Assembly: GCA_963833505.1 (NCBI GenBank)
Contig: CAWHYG010000007.1
Coordinates: 1,240,001 to 1,304,000, forward strand
Reading direction: 5' to 3'
DNA from: CAWHYG01 sp963833505
GTDB lineage: Bacteria > Eisenbacteria > RBG-16-71-46 > CAIMUX01
Length of the DNA: 64,000 nucleotides
The position numbers and the translations under genes were made by a program. Below, one piece after another: positions 44,423-54,100 of the stretch (its first letter is position 1; the number at the start of each line of letters is the position of its first letter). Below the pieces are notes generated by a model, which was not told where the DNA came from, ran no database searches, and saw only the letters and a list, made by a program, of their open reading frames with translations.

Positions 44423-46603
44423 ATGAGACCTCTCGCTCTCGCCGCAGTGGCGGCGATCCTGCTGGCGTTCGTCCCCCGGCCGGCCCCAGCCGATTGCATG
44501 GACCCGACCGACTATCTTCACCTGGACGGCAGCATCAGCCTGCCGAGCCCCGCGCACGGAATCGTCGTCGTGGGCCCTTACGCCTATGTCGCGACCTGGG
44601 CCGCGGGGCTCGTGGTCGTCAACGTGGCCAATCCCTTGAGCCCTACCGTGGTCGGGTCGGTCGCGACGGGGGGATTCGGCCACGGATTGACCATCGCCGG
44701 ATCCTATGCCTATATCGCGGCTGACTACGCCGGACTCGTGGTCATCGACATCAGCCAGCCCTGGAATCCGGTCGTCGTCGCCAGCCTCGCGCTGCCGACG
44801 ACCGCGGAAGGCGTGGCGGTCTCGAACGGCTATGCCTTCATCGCCGATGGGACAGCCGGTCTGGAAGTCGTGAGCGTCGCGAATCCGAGGCAGCCCCAGA
44901 TTGTGGGCGCCCTGTCCACGCCGGCCGAGGCCAAGGCCGTGGATATTTCCGGTTCGTACGCCTACCTGGCCGACAACGACGCCGGACTCGTGATCGCGGA
45001 TGTCTCGGCTCCGAACAGCCCTCGTCTGGTCTCGAAGACGACCATGCCGGGTCAGGTCATCGGCGTCGTCCTTGCCGGTTCCGTGGGCTATCTCTCCGAC
45101 GGATGGAGCGGAATCGAAGCCGTCGACGTCTCGAATCCGAGTTCTCCGCAGTTGATCGGCGGGACGGGAACAGGGACGGCCACCGTGGAGGCGGTCGTGT
45201 CGGGCTCCCGCGCCTACGTCGCCGATGCCTATGGCGGGCTCCGCGTGATCGACGTCAGCGACCCGCGGAATCTCCGAACGCTGGGCAACTACCACGTCCC
45301 CAGCTATGGCAACTGCGTCGGCGTCAGCGGCGACCATGCCTACCTGGGTGATGACGGGTTTCAGATGATCGACGTCGCCGATCCGAACGGTCCGCCGATC
45401 GTGGCGGGCATCGACATGCCGGAGACGCCGATGCGGGTGGCTCTGGCGGACCGATATGCCTACTTCGCGACCGGCTGGAACGGGCTCCAGGTCGTCGATA
45501 TCGCCGACCCCATGAATCCCACGATCGTCGGAGACGTGAGCTCCCCGGGCTGGGCCGACGGCATTGCGCTTTCGGGATCCCTGGCCTACCTGGTGGATTC
45601 CATCTCGGCCAACGATCTCCAGGTGATCGACGTCAGCGATCCGCGGAATCCGGCGACCGTCGGCGGCATCAGTTTTCCCGGCACCGCCGGGGGCGTGGCG
45701 TTGTCCGGCGCATGCGCGTTCGTCGCCGACGGCAACTCCGGCCTGATCGTGATCGATGTCTCGGCCCCTCAGAAGCCCGCGGTCGTCGGAGGCTTGGGAT
45801 TGTCCCACGACGCCTGCGGCATCGCGATCACGGGATCCGTCGCCTGCGTCGTCGGCACGAGCGCGCTGTACACAATCGACGTGTCGGATCCGCAGGTCCC
45901 GGTGGTTCTCGGGAAGGTCGCCACGCCCGGCGACTACGGCACGGACGTGGCGGTTTCCGGAACGTACGCCTATCTGATGGATTGGGGCTCGCTTCAGATC
46001 GTCGATGTCTCCGATCCCCGCACCCCGTACATCGTGGGCAGCGTCGGCACCGGAGGCTACTCCGGATCCGTGACTGTGGACGGCGCCTACGCCTACGTCC
46101 ACGAGTTCGACTGGTATGATGGGATGCCCGCCTACCTGGACGTCATCGACATCTCGAATCCCCGGAATCCCTGGCTTCTGACCGATGTCGTGCTGCCCGG
46201 AACCTGGGACACCTCCCAGGGCGTGGCGGTGACGAACGGCAGCGTCCTGGTGCCCGCAGGAATGTCCCTTCAGATCGTGCCCGCCGTCTGCCCCACCGGC
46301 TCCGGGATCGCCGAGCGGGCCCGCGGACCGGAACCGGTGTCGATCATGATTCCGAATCCGGCCTGGCGACAGGCCCGGATCCATCTCGCGCTCGCGGCTG
46401 GAGGCCGGGTCACCGGAGTCGTCTTCGACGTGGCCGGCCGCCGGGTGCGCACGTTCCAGGACGGCGTCCTGGAAGCGGGCGCCCACGACCTGTGGTGGGA
46501 CGGGCGCGACGACGCAGGCCGCGACGTCTCCTCGGGAATCTATCTGGCCAGGATCACGACCAGCCGGTCGACAGAGACCGGACGCATCGTGCTCATGAGA
46601 TGA
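44423..46603 (+). CDS. Exported LVIVD-repeat beta-propeller protein
   Basis: A 726-residue secreted protein. The signal peptide is residues 1-23 (LALAAVAAILLAFVPRPAPA). About thirteen LVIVD-type repeats follow, each with a core like GLVVIDISQPWNPVVVASL or GLRVIDVSDPRNLRTLG preceded by GSYAYIADYA. They are predicted to form beta-propellers on the cell surface. The C-terminal 85 residues are a FlgD-like module ending GRIVLMR. Function is probably binding or structural; no catalytic motif is seen. GGAGGAG precedes the ATG. A second LVIVD protein is encoded convergently 53 bases downstream. Confidence 0.9.
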   Translation: MRPLALAAVAAILLAFVPRPAPADCMDPTDYLHLDGSISLPSPAHGIVVVGPYAYVATWAAGLVVVNVANPLSPTVVGSVATGGFGHGLTIAGSYAYIAADYAGLVVIDISQPWNPVVVASLALPTTAEGVAVSNGYAFIADGTAGLEVVSVANPRQPQIVGALSTPAEAKAVDISGSYAYLADNDAGLVIADVSAPNSPRLVSKTTMPGQVIGVVLAGSVGYLSDGWSGIEAVDVSNPSSPQLIGGTGTGTATVEAVVSGSRAYVADAYGGLRVIDVSDPRNLRTLGNYHVPSYGNCVGVSGDHAYLGDDGFQMIDVADPNGPPIVAGIDMPETPMRVALADRYAYFATGWNGLQVVDIADPMNPTIVGDVSSPGWADGIALSGSLAYLVDSISANDLQVIDVSDPRNPATVGGISFPGTAGGVALSGACAFVADGNSGLIVIDVSAPQKPAVVGGLGLSHDACGIAITGSVACVVGTSALYTIDVSDPQVPVVLGKVATPGDYGTDVAVSGTYAYLMDWGSLQIVDVSDPRTPYIVGSVGTGGYSGSVTVDGAYAYVHEFDWYDGMPAYLDVIDISNPRNPWLLTDVVLPGTWDTSQGVAVTNGSVLVPAGMSLQIVPAVCPTGSGIAERARGPEPVSIMIPNPAWRQARIHLALAAGGRVTGVVFDVAGRRVRTFQDGVLEAGAHDLWWDGRDDAGRDVSSGIYLARITTSRSTETGRIVLMR

Positions 46604-46656
46604 GCCCGCGGGCGCGGCGGATGCTCGGGTGATCCACCGACAGGCGGCGCCTCCGG

Positions 46657-48198
46657 CTACTCAACCAGGATCAGTTTCGATGATCCGCGCCAGCCGGGCA
46701 CCGAGAGACGCGCGTAGTAGACGCCGGCAGGAACCCGCCGTCCGGCTTCGTCACGACCGTCCCAGGACGCGAGGTGCGGTCCTCTGGAAAGCTCTCCCGA
46801 TGCCAGCCGCCGGATCAGCCGGCCGGCAGCTCCGTAGATCTCGAGGCTCGCGTCCGCGGTTGATGCGAGCTGATAGCGGATCGTGGCGGAGCCCGCGAAC
46901 GGATTCGGCGCCACTCCAAAAAGCTGGTTGCCCGGGCGGACAGCCGCATCTCCCGCGGCTGCCGCCAGGCAGGGATTGGGATCGCAGGTTCCGCCGAGAG
47001 TCCAGGTTCCGGAGCAATCCCCCTGTGTGGTGATCGAGCAGGATCCATCCGAGGCGCAGCAGGTGCCGGTTCCCTCCTGGCACTGAAGCGCCAGGATCTC
47101 GAGCCCGCTGGACCAGTCGGCGAGGTAGATCCCGTTCCCGTCCGCCGCGATCCCGACCGCGCCGTTCGGCGTCGCGCCGAATCCCACGATCCCGGGCGCA
47201 GCGGGATCGGACACATCGACCACCATGAGCCCGGCATAGTCGTCGGCCACGTAGGCGTCGGCGCCTTGGACGACGAGCGCGTACGCGTATCCCGGGGTGA
47301 CCTTGTGTCCGATGATCCGGGGCCGGGTGGGATCGGAGACGTCGCAGATCTCGATCCCGGAATCGCCTTCCGCGAGGTAGGCATAGCCGCTGGCCGCGGC
47401 CACGCCGAGAACGAGATCGCTCGCGCTGGCGCGCCCGACGATCTTGGGTGAAGTCGGATCGTTCACGTCGACCACCGCCAGCCCCGAGTCGGCGTCGGCG
47501 ACCAAGGCGTATCCGCCGCTCAGGCAGACGCCCACCGCGTCGCCCGGCGTCGCCGCGTTCCCCGCGATCACAGGAGCGGCCGGCGCGCTCACGTCCACGA
47601 TCTCGAGTCCGGCGCCTCCGTCCGCAACATAGGCGTATCGACCGGCGACCGCGACCCCGAGCGCCCATCCGGGAGTCGCCACCTTGCCCGCGGCCCGGGG
47701 ATGGACCGGATCCGTCAGGTCGAAGGATTGCAGGCCGAAGGATTCCACCGCAACGTAGGCGTAGCCTTGCTCCGTGGCGACTCCGGCGGCATAGTCCTCG
47801 GTCGCCGCCTGTCCGACCAGGACCGGCGCGGTCGGATCGGAAATGTCGATGACTTCGAGGCCCCCTGACCAATCCGCAACCAGCGCAACCGCCCCTTCGA
47901 CGGCGGCGTCGAGCGCCACGCCCGGCGTGTCTGCGCCCCCGAGCAGATAGGGGACGCCCCGCGATCGGTAGTCCACGCACGCGGCGCTCGACGACCGGGC
48001 GACGAGGGCGCCGGTCATGAGCGCCAGGACCGCCACCACGAACACAGATCGACCCGGGTATCGCCGCCGGTCCGCGGTGTGCGGTTCGGCAAGAACCCGG
48101 CTTGACGGAAGGGCCGACGCATCACAGGGCGGAGCCGACCTGAGCCTGTTCCGGAACCTGACCGGCGCCGGTTTCCCCGGCGCGTCCAACTCCTCCAT
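46657..48198 (-). CDS. Exported LVIVD-repeat protein, second copy
   Basis: About 513 residues. The hydrophobic export segment (SVFVVAVLALMTGALVARSSSA) lies near residues 52-73, so the true start may be later than ATG 48198. About eight LVIVD repeats follow (GLEVIDISDPTAPVLVG, GLEIVDVSAPAAPVIAG, GLMVVDVSDPAAPGIVG). A cysteine-rich insert (CQEGTGTCCASDGSCSITTQGDC) comes next. A FlgD-like C-terminal module ends SKLILVE. It is related to the convergent LVIVD gene but diverged. A strong terminator separates it from the upstream cytochrome gene. Confidence 0.88.
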   Translation of the reverse strand: MEELDAPGKPAPVRFRNRLRSAPPCDASALPSSRVLAEPHTADRRRYPGRSVFVVAVLALMTGALVARSSSAACVDYRSRGVPYLLGGADTPGVALDAAVEGAVALVADWSGGLEVIDISDPTAPVLVGQAATEDYAAGVATEQGYAYVAVESFGLQSFDLTDPVHPRAAGKVATPGWALGVAVAGRYAYVADGGAGLEIVDVSAPAAPVIAGNAATPGDAVGVCLSGGYALVADADSGLAVVDVNDPTSPKIVGRASASDLVLGVAAASGYAYLAEGDSGIEICDVSDPTRPRIIGHKVTPGYAYALVVQGADAYVADDYAGLMVVDVSDPAAPGIVGFGATPNGAVGIAADGNGIYLADWSSGLEILALQCQEGTGTCCASDGSCSITTQGDCSGTWTLGGTCDPNPCLAAAAGDAAVRPGNQLFGVAPNPFAGSATIRYQLASTADASLEIYGAAGRLIRRLASGELSRGPHLASWDGRDEAGRRVPAGVYYARLSVPGWRGSSKLILVE

Positions 48199-48289
48199 AA
48201 CCTTCGCCCCCCAGCTCCGTCCCGCCGCCGTTCGGCCGATGGCCCAAGTCACTGGTGGCCGCAATGACCTCGATGGCCGCAAAGATGTC

Positions 48290-48335
48290 ATCGAAAAAGG
48301 AACGGCGACCTCCACCGGGGTCGCCGTTCCTTTCA
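48290..48335 (-). terminator. Rho-independent terminator after the six-haem cytochrome gene
   Basis: A perfect 15-base stem pairs AAAGGAACGGCGACC (48296-48310) with its complement (48319-48333). On the minus strand a run of five T follows. It lies 30 bases past the cytochrome stop and marks the end of the NHL-cytochrome transcript. Confidence 0.9.
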
Positions 48336-48361
48336 GAACTCAGAAGATCAAGGCCGATGGC

Positions 48362-49471
48362 CTACGGATGCGGTCCGTCGCCGAGGTCCTTGAGATGGCA
48401 CTTGTTGCAGAGCGAACGCTGATCGTTGATGAAGGTGTACTGGTAGTACTTGTAAGCCACGTCGTTCGGCCCGATGCCTCCGTCCGTCGGCTGCGGGTGC
48501 GAATCCACCATGAACTCGGTGGCGAAGTCCCAGCGGCCCAGCTCGGCGAAGGCCGTCGCATGGGCGCGGTGGCAGCTCACGCACATCACCTGGTCGACGC
48601 CGGTCGGACCCTGGGTGTAGTTCGCGGGATTCACCTTGCTCAGGTCGACTTCCACCGCCTCGAACGGCACCAGTCCCCAGTAGGAGGTCGCCGGGTTGCC
48701 GCCGGTCGGGTTGTCACTGCTGATGTAGGCGTTGTAGGCGGCGGCGACATCCGAGCCGAGCGCCTGCTCCGGGTGCACGAAGTTGGTGGTGTGGGAGGAC
48801 TCGAAGCCGGCATGGCAGTTCGAGCACCAGTCCGACATCCCGTTCTTGTAGACGGTGTGCTGGGAGTTGGTCTCGTTGCCGCCTCCGCCCACGTAGGTCG
48901 TCCGGGCGTTCCCGGCGGCCAGGGGCGCCGGGTAGGTGAAGTTGTACCGGGTCCCGTCGTAGATCGGGCCGGCGCTGGTGTTGTCGTAGAGGAGACGGAA
49001 GTTCTGGTTCCCGTGGGGATCGTGGCAGCTCGTGCAGGTCAGATACTGGGCCTGGAAGTTGCCCCCCGGGGCCTTGGTCAGCGTCTGGTCGACGGTGAGG
49101 CCGTAGGCCGGAGAGACGATGTTGTGGCCGTGACTGTCGCCCGTGCTGGTCGTCTGGTGGCCGTGAGACGTCCAGGTGTAGGTCCGGGTCAACCAGTAGA
49201 AGTCGCCGCCGGGGCCGAAGCCGGCCCCGCCGTCGAACTGCCCGTAACCCGCGTGGCAGTGCAGACAGGTATCGCTGCTGTTGCCGTAGTTGAGCAGATA
49301 CGCGTGACCATGATCGCCGCCCGTGGTGTCGACCGGGGCGCCATTGATGCTGTTGTGCATCGTATGGCAGCCCTGGCAGTAGGCGACGCCCTTGTCATGG
49401 AAGGCGTACGCGCTGCTGGTGACCAGGATCAGCAGCAAGGCCAGGAAGCAGCTCATCCAGATCGATTTCAT
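48362..49471 (-). CDS. Six-haem exported c-type cytochrome
   Basis: A 369-residue protein. The signal peptide ends SSAYA-F near residue 23. There are six CXXCH haem-attachment sites: CQGCH, CLHCH, CTSCH, CSNCH, CVSCH and CNKCH. Long loops lie between the sites, and many additional histidines (such as HGHAYLL and SHGHNIVSP) could be axial ligands. It resembles doubled-CXXCH/OmcS-like extracellular cytochromes in haem spacing, but no specific family is asserted. It begins 29 bases after the NHL propeller gene and ends at a strong terminator. A role in extracellular electron transfer is inferred. Confidence 0.93.
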   Translation of the reverse strand: MKSIWMSCFLALLLILVTSSAYAFHDKGVAYCQGCHTMHNSINGAPVDTTGGDHGHAYLLNYGNSSDTCLHCHAGYGQFDGGAGFGPGGDFYWLTRTYTWTSHGHQTTSTGDSHGHNIVSPAYGLTVDQTLTKAPGGNFQAQYLTCTSCHDPHGNQNFRLLYDNTSAGPIYDGTRYNFTYPAPLAAGNARTTYVGGGGNETNSQHTVYKNGMSDWCSNCHAGFESSHTTNFVHPEQALGSDVAAAYNAYISSDNPTGGNPATSYWGLVPFEAVEVDLSKVNPANYTQGPTGVDQVMCVSCHRAHATAFAELGRWDFATEFMVDSHPQPTDGGIGPNDVAYKYYQYTFINDQRSLCNKCHLKDLGDGPHP

Positions 49472-49500
49472 TCAGCAACCTCCTTGAGGGTTTGGGTGGA

Positions 49501-50652
49501 TCATCGTTGGTTTTTCATTCGAGCGCCTGCGGCCGGGCGCGTCGGTTCCTCTGAGGCAAGCTCTGGCACCCCCGTCCTCGCCCCGATAAACGGTTGGACC
49601 GTTGCGACCGATCCGGCACTGGTCGGGCAGGCTTGGTCTGTTGACAGGCAGGCAGACCCCGTGTTGGAGAATCGGAACACGTGAATCCGCGCCTCGAGCC
49701 CCTGCGTCACATAGACGCGGCCGTCGGCCGTGGCGGCAATCGACAGCGGGTGGTAGAGGTTTCTCGGACCCGTTCCGTATTCCCCGAATTCCGCGATGAA
49801 CGCATGCGCGTTGTTGTACAGCAGGATGGTGTGCCGCAACCGGTCGAGCACCGCGATGCTGCCGTCGGGACAGAAGGCCACTCCGACCGGAAAGCTCAGG
49901 TGGCCGCGGCCGGTGCCGGGCACGCCGAACGTGCTCTCGGGCGCCCCGTCCTTGGAATACACGCCGATATGCCGGTCCCCTCCGAGCGGGACGTAGAGCT
50001 CGCCGTCCGGCGCCTCTGCCGGCCTCCCGAGCCCGATCGTTTCCCCTGAGGCCTCGTCGGCGTCCAGGGCCTGCTTCCAGACCACCGCGCCGGTTCGGGA
50101 ATCGTGCTTGACCAGCAGGCTGTGGGCGCCGTCGGAGGTCACATAGTTCCCGTCCGCGGTGACCAAAAGGTGATCCGGGCGCCAATCGGAAATGGGCGGC
50201 TCCGGAACATAAGGCACGGATTCGCCGAAAAAGTTCAGCCTTCGGATGGTCCGCCCCCCGCCCACGACCGCGTCCGTGCACACGAGGGTGCCGGCGCTTT
50301 CCACCGTCACGTCGTTCGGGTCGGCCAGGCCCGAGATCTCGCTGGTGTGGAAGGTGAGGATGCTGTGCTCGTCATAGAGGCACGCAGAGCTGGTCGTGGC
50401 GTCCGTGACACAAACCTGTCCGCCTGCAGCCGTCACGGCGACCGGGAGGCCGGCACGTGCTGAGGTCCGGGGCAGCGTCAGAGTCGCCACGTGCTCCAAA
50501 ACCACCGCGGCCAGGACCCGGCCCTCCGGGAGCGACATCGCCATGAGGAAGAAAAGGGCTCGCCAGCAGATCGCTGCGGGATGTCGACTGACCCTCTGCA
50601 CGACCACCTTCCCCAAACGTCTGACGCCCTTGTCACGCTTATCGCAAGCCAA
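49501..50652 (-). CDS. Exported NHL-repeat beta-propeller protein
   Basis: A 383-residue protein. A signal-like segment (ICWRALFFLMAMSLPEGRVLA) spans about 28-48. It is followed by six NHL-like blades, for example GIGVYSKDGAPESTFGVPGTGRGHLSFPVGVAFCPDGSIAVLDRLRHTILLY with a truncated form of the usual spacing, and GRVYVTQGLEARIHVF. NHL propellers next to multihaem cytochromes are common in electron-transfer loci; the role (scaffold, docking or assembly) is inferred. The start at 50652 gives a long N-region; a later start is possible. A sigma70-like promoter lies 55-83 bases upstream. Confidence 0.85.
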   Translation of the reverse strand: MACDKRDKGVRRLGKVVVQRVSRHPAAICWRALFFLMAMSLPEGRVLAAVVLEHVATLTLPRTSARAGLPVAVTAAGGQVCVTDATTSSACLYDEHSILTFHTSEISGLADPNDVTVESAGTLVCTDAVVGGGRTIRRLNFFGESVPYVPEPPISDWRPDHLLVTADGNYVTSDGAHSLLVKHDSRTGAVVWKQALDADEASGETIGLGRPAEAPDGELYVPLGGDRHIGVYSKDGAPESTFGVPGTGRGHLSFPVGVAFCPDGSIAVLDRLRHTILLYNNAHAFIAEFGEYGTGPRNLYHPLSIAATADGRVYVTQGLEARIHVFRFSNTGSACLSTDQACPTSAGSVATVQPFIGARTGVPELASEEPTRPAAGARMKNQR

Positions 50653-50706
50653 TGGATGCCAGCCAACCCGTTAATCTCAACGGTACCGTCGCACCCTATG
50701 TGAGAA

Positions 50707-50735
50707 ATCGTACTTGCTTGCCAGACAATTGTCAA
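50707..50735 (-). promoter_or_regulatory. Promoter of the NHL-cytochrome transcript
   Basis: TTGACA (50730-50735) and TACGAT (50707-50712) are separated by exactly 17 bases, in a locally AT-rich stretch unlike the surrounding DNA. Transcription would start near 50700, about 48 bases before the gene. Confidence 0.8.
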
Positions 50736-51174
50736 CGCACAAAAGTCCTGTTGATGAAAATATGCGCAGGATCTTATCGAGACTGAACAGCAGTGTTGAT
50801 ATTCTCAATATATTCGGCCGAACGAAGTGGACTTTGATCATGATACCGAGGCTCACGTCCGTCGCTCTCACGATTAGAAATTGTGACGCTGGAGCCGGTG
50901 ACAGGCACTCCCGCCGGCGATCTCCACCGGCCGGCACGCGAAGCCAGGCTCGATCCGGCTGAACCTCAGCACCGGCAATCAGATCCTGTGGCGGGCTCCT
51001 GGAACCCGGGATCGCGGACCTTCCGGCCTTGACCCGATGAGCGCCCGTTCAGCGCCCGGCTGGGCCCCCGTTCAACGCCGGATGAGCGCCCGTTCAGCGA
51101 AAACAGCCAGGCCCGGAAGGCCCGAGCCCGGCTGGTTCCAGTTGGCGAGACCCAAACTCCTGAATGGATCCGGG
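50736..51174. other. AT-rich to GC-rich intergenic spacer
   Basis: No gene is recognised. The left part to about 50880 is unusually AT-rich and may hold regulator sites. A 19-base direct repeat beginning GATGAGCGCCCGTTCAGCG occurs at 51036-51054 and 51081-51099. No terminator for the 42-haem gene was identified. Confidence 0.4.
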
Positions 51175-54100
51175 CTACTTCCCCTGCCCCGGGTGGACCT
51201 TCTCCGTGTGGCACTGAATGCAGAGATCCTTCCCGGGGTCCGCCCGCAGGAAGTACTTGAATCCCGACCCGTGCGCCTGGTGACAGCTCAGGCATCCAAG
51301 CTGGCTCTTGGTTCGCGGGTCGATCACACCAGGCCCCATCGGGTGGTTGACGTGTTTGGCGAAGTCATGGCAGCGGACGCAGACCTCCTGCGTGATCCCG
51401 CCGGACACGGTGGGAGGGGTGCCCGTATGCGGGTCGTGGCAGACCAGACAGACTCCCTTTTCCTTGGCCGGATGGGAATAGGCCGCGCCCGCCAGCTCCT
51501 TCGCCTTGTCCGCGTGGCAGGTTCCGCACAGGTCCTCCTCGTCCTTGATCAGGAGGGTCTTCGAGCTGGAAGCGTGCGGACGATGACAGGGGGTGCAGGG
51601 CTTGTCGCCCTTGAGTGGAGTATGGACCGGCCCCTGCGCCACATCCTGCTGGAGCGCCTGGTGGCAGGAGAGGCAAAGGTCGCCTTCCTTGTCCCGAAGC
51701 GCCGTGGAACCGGGCTTGTGGCACTTGCCGCACTGGCCCTGGGCGTACGGCGGGTGGACGCTGCCGCCCGCCAGGGCGGCCTTGACCGTGGAGTGAGGGT
51801 CATGGCAGCTCAGACAGTTCGCGTCCTGCACGGAAACACCCTGATGTTTTGCGGCGAGGGCGGGCGTTCGCGTGTCGTGACAGCCGGTGCACAAGGCCGG
51901 AACCGGCGTCTTCAGCATCTGGGGGTTCTTGGTCCCGTGAGCATCATGACAGGCGCCGCACTTCCCCTGCGCGACCGGGGCGTGAGCGCTGTTCTCCTGG
52001 ATCAGCCGGCCGATGTCCACGTGACAATCCAGGCAAAGTTGTCCCGCCGGCTTCTTCAGCAGAGCCGCCTGATCGGAGCTGTGGCCGGAGTGGCAGTCGT
52101 CGCACCGGCCCTCGCGGACCGGCGTGTGCGCCAGCTCCGGAACGGGATAGAGCGTGTTCTGCGCGTGGCAGGTTTCACAGGTCTGATCGACCTTGCCGGC
52201 GAAGAGATGCGGGCCGGCGGCCGTGTGCGGGTTGTGGCAGGCCGTGCAGGTTCCCGACCCGAACGGAGGATGGACGTCCTTTTTCGTCTTCTCCGCGGCG
52301 ATGGTGTCGTGACAGGTGAGACAGACGTCGCCCGAGGCCGGAGGACTTCCGTCGGCGCCGTGGCAGGCGGAGCAGTTCTTGTCCGCGAACGGAGGATGGT
52401 CGTTGCCGTGCAGGAGATTCGCCGCCTTCGACTGGTGGCCCTCATGGCAGCCGAGGCAGTTCATCTTCTTGGGATCGAGGTTGAGGTGGCCGGTGCGGAA
52501 CGCCTGATCCGCCTCGTCATGGCACTGGAAGCACAGATCGGGCACCGGGGCGCGCAGGTACCGGGCATCGGCGCCGCCGTGCGGCCGGTGGCAGACGAGG
52601 CAATCGTCCTGGCCGGGCGAATGGACCGAGCCCGCTCCCGTGGTCTCCGTGACCGACTTGTGACACTGCAGGCACAGCGCGGGCGACGGCGCCGCCAGCA
52701 AGGACTTCTGTTCCGACCGGTGCGGGTTGTGGCACTGCGTGCATGCTCCCTGCTCCGCCGGCGCATGCAGAAAGGCCTGGGACTTCGGATCGACCACGTC
52801 GGAGTGGCAGGTCAGGCAGATCTTCTCCGGTGCAGCCGTGAGAAGCGACGGCTGATCGCCCCCGTGGGGCGTATGGCAGTCCAGGCAGGACTTCTCCGCG
52901 ACCGGCTTGTGCACGCCGGCCTCCCCCGGCTTCGAGGCCAGCTCGGCGTGGCAGGTCAGGCACAGGGCGCCCGGCTCCTGCTTCAAGAGCTTCGGCTGAT
53001 CGGCGAAGTGGGGCGCATGGCAGGAGAGGCAGTCTCCCTGGACCACGACCTGGTGGGGATGCAGCGACGTCGCGAGCTGCTTGATGTTGAGGTGGCAGGA
53101 TTCGCACAGAGCGCCCGGAGGCTGCTTGAGCATCGCGACTTCCGGCGAGCCATGAGCCGCATGGCAGGTGGTGCAGGGCTGTTTCACATAGGGCGCGTGC
53201 GTCGTCTGGGAGGCGTGCTTCTCCGGAGCCAGATCCGCGTGGCAGGAGACGCAGAGGGCGGCCTCCGGCTGCTTGAGGAGGGCCGCCTGATCGGATCCGT
53301 GGGCGTCGTGGCACTTCGAGCACTGGCCCTCGGCCACCGGCGGGTGCGAGTGCTTGACCTCCGGGGCCGCGTTCTCATGGCACCCGGCGCAGAGGTCCGC
53401 CTCGCGCTTCAAGAGAAGCGGAGGGTAGGGGCTGCCGTGCGCGGCGTGGCAGTCGGTGCAGGCGCCGTTCTCGAAGCCGGGATGGGTGACCGCGTGCTTG
53501 GCCGAGCGGACGTCGCTGTGGCAGGTTTCGCAGACGGAAGACGCGTTGGCGGAAACCGTGATCTTGCCCTGGGCGTCGACGGCGTGGCACGCGTCGCACT
53601 GTTTCTCCGCCACCGGCGCGTGGATGGAGGCGCGCAGCAGCTTGGGCTGGGCCGAGCTGTGCGGGTCGTGGCACTCCGCGCAGTTGGCGCGGGAAACGTC
53701 GACGCCGGCATGGGACTGGCGCAGCGCCTCGCCTCCTCCGTGGCAGGAGAGGCACAGTTCGCGGGCGTCCTTGATGAGGAGGCCGGCGTGGTCCGAGCCG
53801 TGGGGCGTGTGGCAGGCGCCGCACCCCTCCTTGGCCAGGGGCGCGTGCACGTTGGCCTGCTGGAACGGAGCCCGGTCATGGCAGGCGAAGCAGGCGGCGT
53901 CGCCCGCCGCGCTCAGCATGGCCTTTTGACCCGTGCCGTGGGGATTGTGGCAGTTGGTGCAGATCCGGTCCTTGAGGGCGGTGTGCACGAAGGGGGCCTT
54001 CAAGGAATTGGCCACATCCTGGTGGCAGGGCAGGCAGAGATCGGCGCCCGAGGCCTTGAGAGTCAGCTTGTCCAGAATGCCGTGCGGATTGTGGCAGCTT

